From: DATFKA01 sp035268885
GTDB lineage: Bacteria; Bacteroidota; Bacteroidia; Chitinophagales; Saprospiraceae
Assembly (NCBI GenBank): GCA_035268885.1
Contig: DATFKA010000120.1
Coordinates: 1-64,000 of the forward strand
Length of the DNA: 64,000 bases
Direction: 5' to 3'
The position numbers and the translations under genes are program-made. Positions 61,016 through 64,000 of this stretch are shown here, piece after piece. The stretch's first letter is position 1. Each line of letters begins with the position of its first letter. The notes under the pieces were generated by a model. That model was not told where the DNA came from. It searched no databases and worked only from the letters and a program-made list of their open reading frames with translations.

Positions 61016-61675
61016 ATGCTACTTCCAATCGGTGATGATAATATTAAAGGAGGCTACTTCCCCCTCGTCAGCTACGGTTTCATCGTTATTAATGTGGCCG
61101 TTTTTATCTACCAGGTCTCTCTGGGGGAGCAGATGGGAACCTTTGTAAGGGATTTTGGGTCTATCCCCGCAGAAATTACCCGGGGGCAGAATCTACATAC
61201 TTTATTTACCAGTATGTTCCTGCACGGTGGTTGGGGCCACCTCTTAGGTAATATGCTCTTTTTATGGATTTTTGGAGATAATATCGAAGCCATTGTAGGT
61301 AGCCGTCGGTTTTTGTTTTTATATATTTTTGGTGGACTACTGGCGCACGCTCTACACATTTTCTTTTACCCGGATAGTGGTATCCCAACCGTCGGCGCCA
61401 GCGGTGCCATTTCGGCAATTATGGGGGCATACATTGTTATGTTTCCCACCTCGCGGGTAAAGCTATTGTTCTTTATCATTCCTTTTAAGGTGCCGGCTTT
61501 TCTTTTCCTGGGGCTTTGGATCTATATGCAAATTAACAGCGGCCTGAGCGCGCTGGACATGACCGAAGCCAACGTTGGAGTGGCCTATTGGGCACATATC
61601 GGCGGCTTTTTGTACGGGTTGATTCAGGGAATTATTTTCAGGCCCCACCTGAAGAAGTCGGCGGCCTATCCCTAG
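61016..61675 (+). CDS. Rhomboid family intramembrane serine protease
   Basis: A 219-residue membrane protease with about six hydrophobic helices. Catalytic Ser129 lies in GASGAISAIMG and the partner His194 in YWAHIGGFLYG. The motif HGGWGHLLGNMLFLWIFG (70-87) supplies the conserved His and Asn of the loop. Substrate unknown. Its last 38 nt overlap the 3' end of the convergent O-antigen ligase gene. Confidence 0.93.
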   Translation: MLLPIGDDNIKGGYFPLVSYGFIVINVAVFIYQVSLGEQMGTFVRDFGSIPAEITRGQNLHTLFTSMFLHGGWGHLLGNMLFLWIFGDNIEAIVGSRRFLFLYIFGGLLAHALHIFFYPDSGIPTVGASGAISAIMGAYIVMFPTSRVKLLFFIIPFKVPAFLFLGLWIYMQINSGLSALDMTEANVGVAYWAHIGGFLYGLIQGIIFRPHLKKSAAYP

Positions 61676-62915
61676 TAAAGCGGAGCAAAAGGTGTAATAC
61701 GTAGTATAGGAAAAAGCCCACTCCCATGGCATTCTCTATCGTATTCTCCACCAGAAAAGAGAGTCCCGTGATGATATAAAGCCCCAGTAATAACCAGTGG
61801 CGGTAGTTACTTTCGTAAAAAAGAGGGTAAAAGAAAATCAGGGTAAAAAGCAGTGCCCCAATTATCCCACCTGCCGCCAACATCGACAAAAATTGATTAT
61901 GCGGCATCTTGCGTTCCTCCTCACTTAGTTCGGGATATTTTGCCGTGTACTTTTGTTGTACTGCCTGCTTCAAATTCCCTGCGCCTACACCCAGCCAGGG
62001 ATGCTCCCGAAAAACCTCCCAACCCATCTGTAAGGAGATCCATCGTCCCGCATCTGACAGGTCTTTATCCGTATGACCATGACGGTACATAAACAGATCA
62101 TACTTCACATAATCTACCTTCGCTCGCAGACTGGGAATCGTCTGGTAGGCCAGAAAGGGGAAAATCAACAGCACCGTTAACAAACCCAGTCCTACTCCGT
62201 AACGCCGAGTCTTAAATACGTAACGAATTGTCAATAATAAAAGCGTGCTATACAAAACCACAATACCCGTTCGTACCGATAAGATGTGAATAAACAGAAA
62301 CAGGAAGGCCGCCATACCCAATTGTAGATATTTCTCCTTTGGCCTTCGCCAAAAAAAGCCCTGAAAATAGAGGTAGAGCGACGATAATATACCGAAGACT
62401 AAGAGCAGGCTAAAGCGGACGTGATTGCAGGGCAGCGGAATGGGTTTACCCTGCTTGATCATTTGATTAATTCCCTCCATATGGAGCAGGTAGTTGAGCA
62501 AAACCCCCAGAGAGGTAAGCGTTAATAGCCAGACCAGGTAATAAAGTAAGCCATCCAGCGACCGATTACTGGGTCGGGGTAAAAAGAAGAAGGCCAGCGG
62601 CAATACCAGAAAAGGAATTTTTATGCGCAAGCGACTCAACCAATAGCCCATATCCTGAATATCCCAGGCTCCCCAAAGAGTAAAAAAGAATAAACCACAA
62701 AACATCCAGAATTGAGGCGACGAGCGGAGCGCTTTCCAACGGGCCAGGTTGGGCCTTAGTTTTATCTGAAGAGAAGGACGCTCCCATTTAAAAGTAGCCA
62801 CTACCGCAGCAAAAATCATACAAATGGACAAAAGGAAAGGTGCAAAGATCAGTCCTACCGGAATGAGCGCAAAGATCAGCAATACTAAATTATGTACAGA
62901 AAATCGGGTCCGCAT
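61638..62915 (-). CDS. O-antigen ligase / polymerase-like membrane protein
   Basis: A 425-residue polytopic protein of the Wzy_C/WaaL group with about 11 hydrophobic segments. The conserved periplasmic loop reads GRWISLQMGWEVFREHPWLGVGAGNLKQ and PHNQFLSMLAAGGIIGALLF. It would polymerise or ligate the glycan whose precursors are made by the operon at 53569-60913. Convergent 38-bp overlap with the rhomboid gene. Start MRTRFSVHN at 62915. Confidence 0.87.
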   Translation of the reverse strand: MRTRFSVHNLVLLIFALIPVGLIFAPFLLSICMIFAAVVATFKWERPSLQIKLRPNLARWKALRSSPQFWMFCGLFFFTLWGAWDIQDMGYWLSRLRIKIPFLVLPLAFFFLPRPSNRSLDGLLYYLVWLLTLTSLGVLLNYLLHMEGINQMIKQGKPIPLPCNHVRFSLLLVFGILSSLYLYFQGFFWRRPKEKYLQLGMAAFLFLFIHILSVRTGIVVLYSTLLLLTIRYVFKTRRYGVGLGLLTVLLIFPFLAYQTIPSLRAKVDYVKYDLFMYRHGHTDKDLSDAGRWISLQMGWEVFREHPWLGVGAGNLKQAVQQKYTAKYPELSEEERKMPHNQFLSMLAAGGIIGALLFTLIFFYPLFYESNYRHWLLLGLYIITGLSFLVENTIENAMGVGFFLYYVLHLLLRFTRDRPPTSSGGA

Positions 62916-63011
62916 AAATAAAAAATAATGGTTAAATGGACCTTTCCCTTCAAATGACTTGTTAAAGGTAGCATATTCCTCCTAATAATGCCTTTTTTAT
63001 CCCGTTTTCCT

Positions 63012-63019
63012 TACTTTTG
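63012..63019 (+). promoter_or_regulatory. Candidate -7 box of pheS
   Basis: TACTTTTG matches TAnnTTTG, 85 bp before the pheS start. No matching -33 TTG within the usual distance. Confidence 0.4.
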
Positions 63020-63104
63020 CACTCGCTTGCAATAATTGGGACGCAAGCAAACCGCCAAGCTTTACCTGTTAACAGACAGGCACAAAACCACAAAACAAAG
63101 AACC

Positions 63105-64000
63105 ATGGCCAATACCGCATTTGATCAACTCGAAGCCATCATTTCCGAAATCGAGGCAGCCACTCCCCAGACTGCAGAAGATATCGAGCAGTTTCGTATC
63201 CGTTATTTGGGTAGCAAAAACATCATCAAACCACTTAGCGGCGAGATTCGGAATGTACCCAATGAACAGAAAAAAGATTTCGGCCTACTCATTAAAAAGG
63301 CTAAAGAAACAGCCGAAGCCAAATACGCCCAACTACAGCTACAACTGGAAACCGCCGAAGCAGAGTCACAGGCCGCTAATATCGACCTGAGCGCTCCGGG
63401 CGAACCCTTGCCCCTGGGCGCCCGGCACCCGGTCAGCATCACCATGAATAAGATCATCAGTATCTTTGAACGCATTGGTTTTAATGTAGCCGAAGAACGA
63501 GAGATCGAAGATGATTGGCATAATTTTACGGCTATGAACACGCCAGAAGATCATCCGGCACGCGATATGCAGGACACTTACTACCTCAAGGATAGCAACA
63601 GCATGCTGCTGCGAACCCATACCTCTTCGGTACAGGCGCGCGTCATGACCTCTACCGAACCGCCGATCCGGATCATTGCACCGGGTCGCGTCTATCGGAA
63701 TGAGACCATCTCTGCACGTTCGCACTGCCAATTCCACCAGGTAGAAGGCCTCTATATCGACAAGAAGGTATCCTTTGCAGACATGAAACAGACCCTCCTG
63801 TACTTCGCTCGCGAGATGTACGGGGCCGATACCAGGATTCGTCTGCGACCTTCTTATTTTCCCTTTACCGAGCCGAGTGCAGAGATGGATGTCTCCTGCT
63901 TCATCTGCGATAGCGAAGGCTGTAATGTGTGTAAATATACCGGCTGGGTAGAGATCCTGGGCTGTGGAATGGTCGACCCACAAGTACTCGAAAATTGTGG
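63105..64000 (+). CDS. pheS: Phenylalanyl-tRNA synthetase alpha subunit, partial (3' end beyond right edge)
   Basis: Class II aminoacyl-tRNA synthetase subunit that carries the catalytic site. The first 298 codons are open to the right edge from ATG 63105. N-terminal coiled coil (about 1-85) then the catalytic core: HPVSITMNKIISIFERIGF, MNTPEDHPARDMQDTYYL, RTHTSSVQARVM (motif 2 area), GRVYRNETISARSHCQFHQVEGL and FPFTEPSAEMDVSCFICD. The usual length is about 340-350 residues, so only the end is missing. Confidence 0.97.
   Translation, partial: MANTAFDQLEAIISEIEAATPQTAEDIEQFRIRYLGSKNIIKPLSGEIRNVPNEQKKDFGLLIKKAKETAEAKYAQLQLQLETAEAESQAANIDLSAPGEPLPLGARHPVSITMNKIISIFERIGFNVAEEREIEDDWHNFTAMNTPEDHPARDMQDTYYLKDSNSMLLRTHTSSVQARVMTSTEPPIRIIAPGRVYRNETISARSHCQFHQVEGLYIDKKVSFADMKQTLLYFAREMYGADTRIRLRPSYFPFTEPSAEMDVSCFICDSEGCNVCKYTGWVEILGCGMVDPQVLENC

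Noticed and set aside
1..64000. CRISPR arrays, tRNA or rRNA genes, prophage
   Set aside because: No regularly spaced repeats, no tRNA-like cloverleaf in the intergenic gaps, and no phage structural genes were seen.

Overview
The window is a chromosomal segment of a Bacteroidota bacterium. Evidence: the atpBEFHAG order without atpD/atpC, a T9SS C-terminal sorting domain, a GldH lipoprotein, an UpxY-type NusG paralog, the families DUF4270, DUF4286, DUF4290 and DUF4294, and promoter-like TAnnTTTG boxes with few Shine-Dalgarno sequences. The moderate GC content and gene set (GH3-family enzyme, single-domain glycogen synthase beside panC) fit the Saprospiria (Lewinella-like), but that rank is inference. 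No rRNA, tRNA, CRISPR array, prophage or full-length insertion sequence was seen.

Layout. 1-5200 (minus): F-type ATP synthase operon, atpG cut by the left edge. 5600-15400: nadB, a ROK sugar kinase, a large secreted metallopeptidase/propeller/barrel protein, a secreted M14 carboxypeptidase and a T9SS cargo protein. 15670-20430 (plus): a compact cluster of GH3-type acyl-adenylating enzyme, LysE exporter, PaaE-like ferredoxin reductase, propeller protein and an unknown protein. 20800-27620: Tat-exported class-V aminotransferase-like protein, an acidic unknown, then infB, nusA and rimP (minus). 28050-32410: DUF3299-like secreted protein, aminopeptidase P, DUF4294 and OmpA-like pair, nadA. 32690-39100 (minus): TPR protein, zinc-ribbon coiled coil, Nif3-like protein, hldE-type adenylyltransferase, flippase-like membrane protein, panD, panC. 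39330-51480 (plus): glycogen synthase, DUF4270 lipoprotein, glmS, DUF4290, murA, DUF4286, acyl-CoA dehydrogenase, site-2 protease, TlpA-like thioredoxin, grpE, dnaJ, gldH. 51490-53420: recX, mscS, an isoprenylcysteine methyltransferase-like protein. 53570-60910 (plus): surface-polysaccharide precursor operon (wlbC/wlbB-like pair, UpxY, rfbB, rfbA, UDP-glucuronate epimerase, a degenerate DegT-like protein, manC). 60910-64000: rhomboid protease, O-antigen ligase-like protein, start of pheS.

The most unusual features are four short non-autonomous elements (two families of MITE-like repeats). Family B has long imperfect terminal inverted repeats flanked by TA; family A has different ends and 4-5 bp flanking repeats. 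Both share a central core that forms a hairpin with compensatory changes and stays open in one reading frame. Other points worth attention are the GH3-LysE cluster, the DegT-like protein that has lost its PLP lysine, a MurA with Asp in place of the catalytic Cys, and a terminator-like hairpin in the rimP leader.
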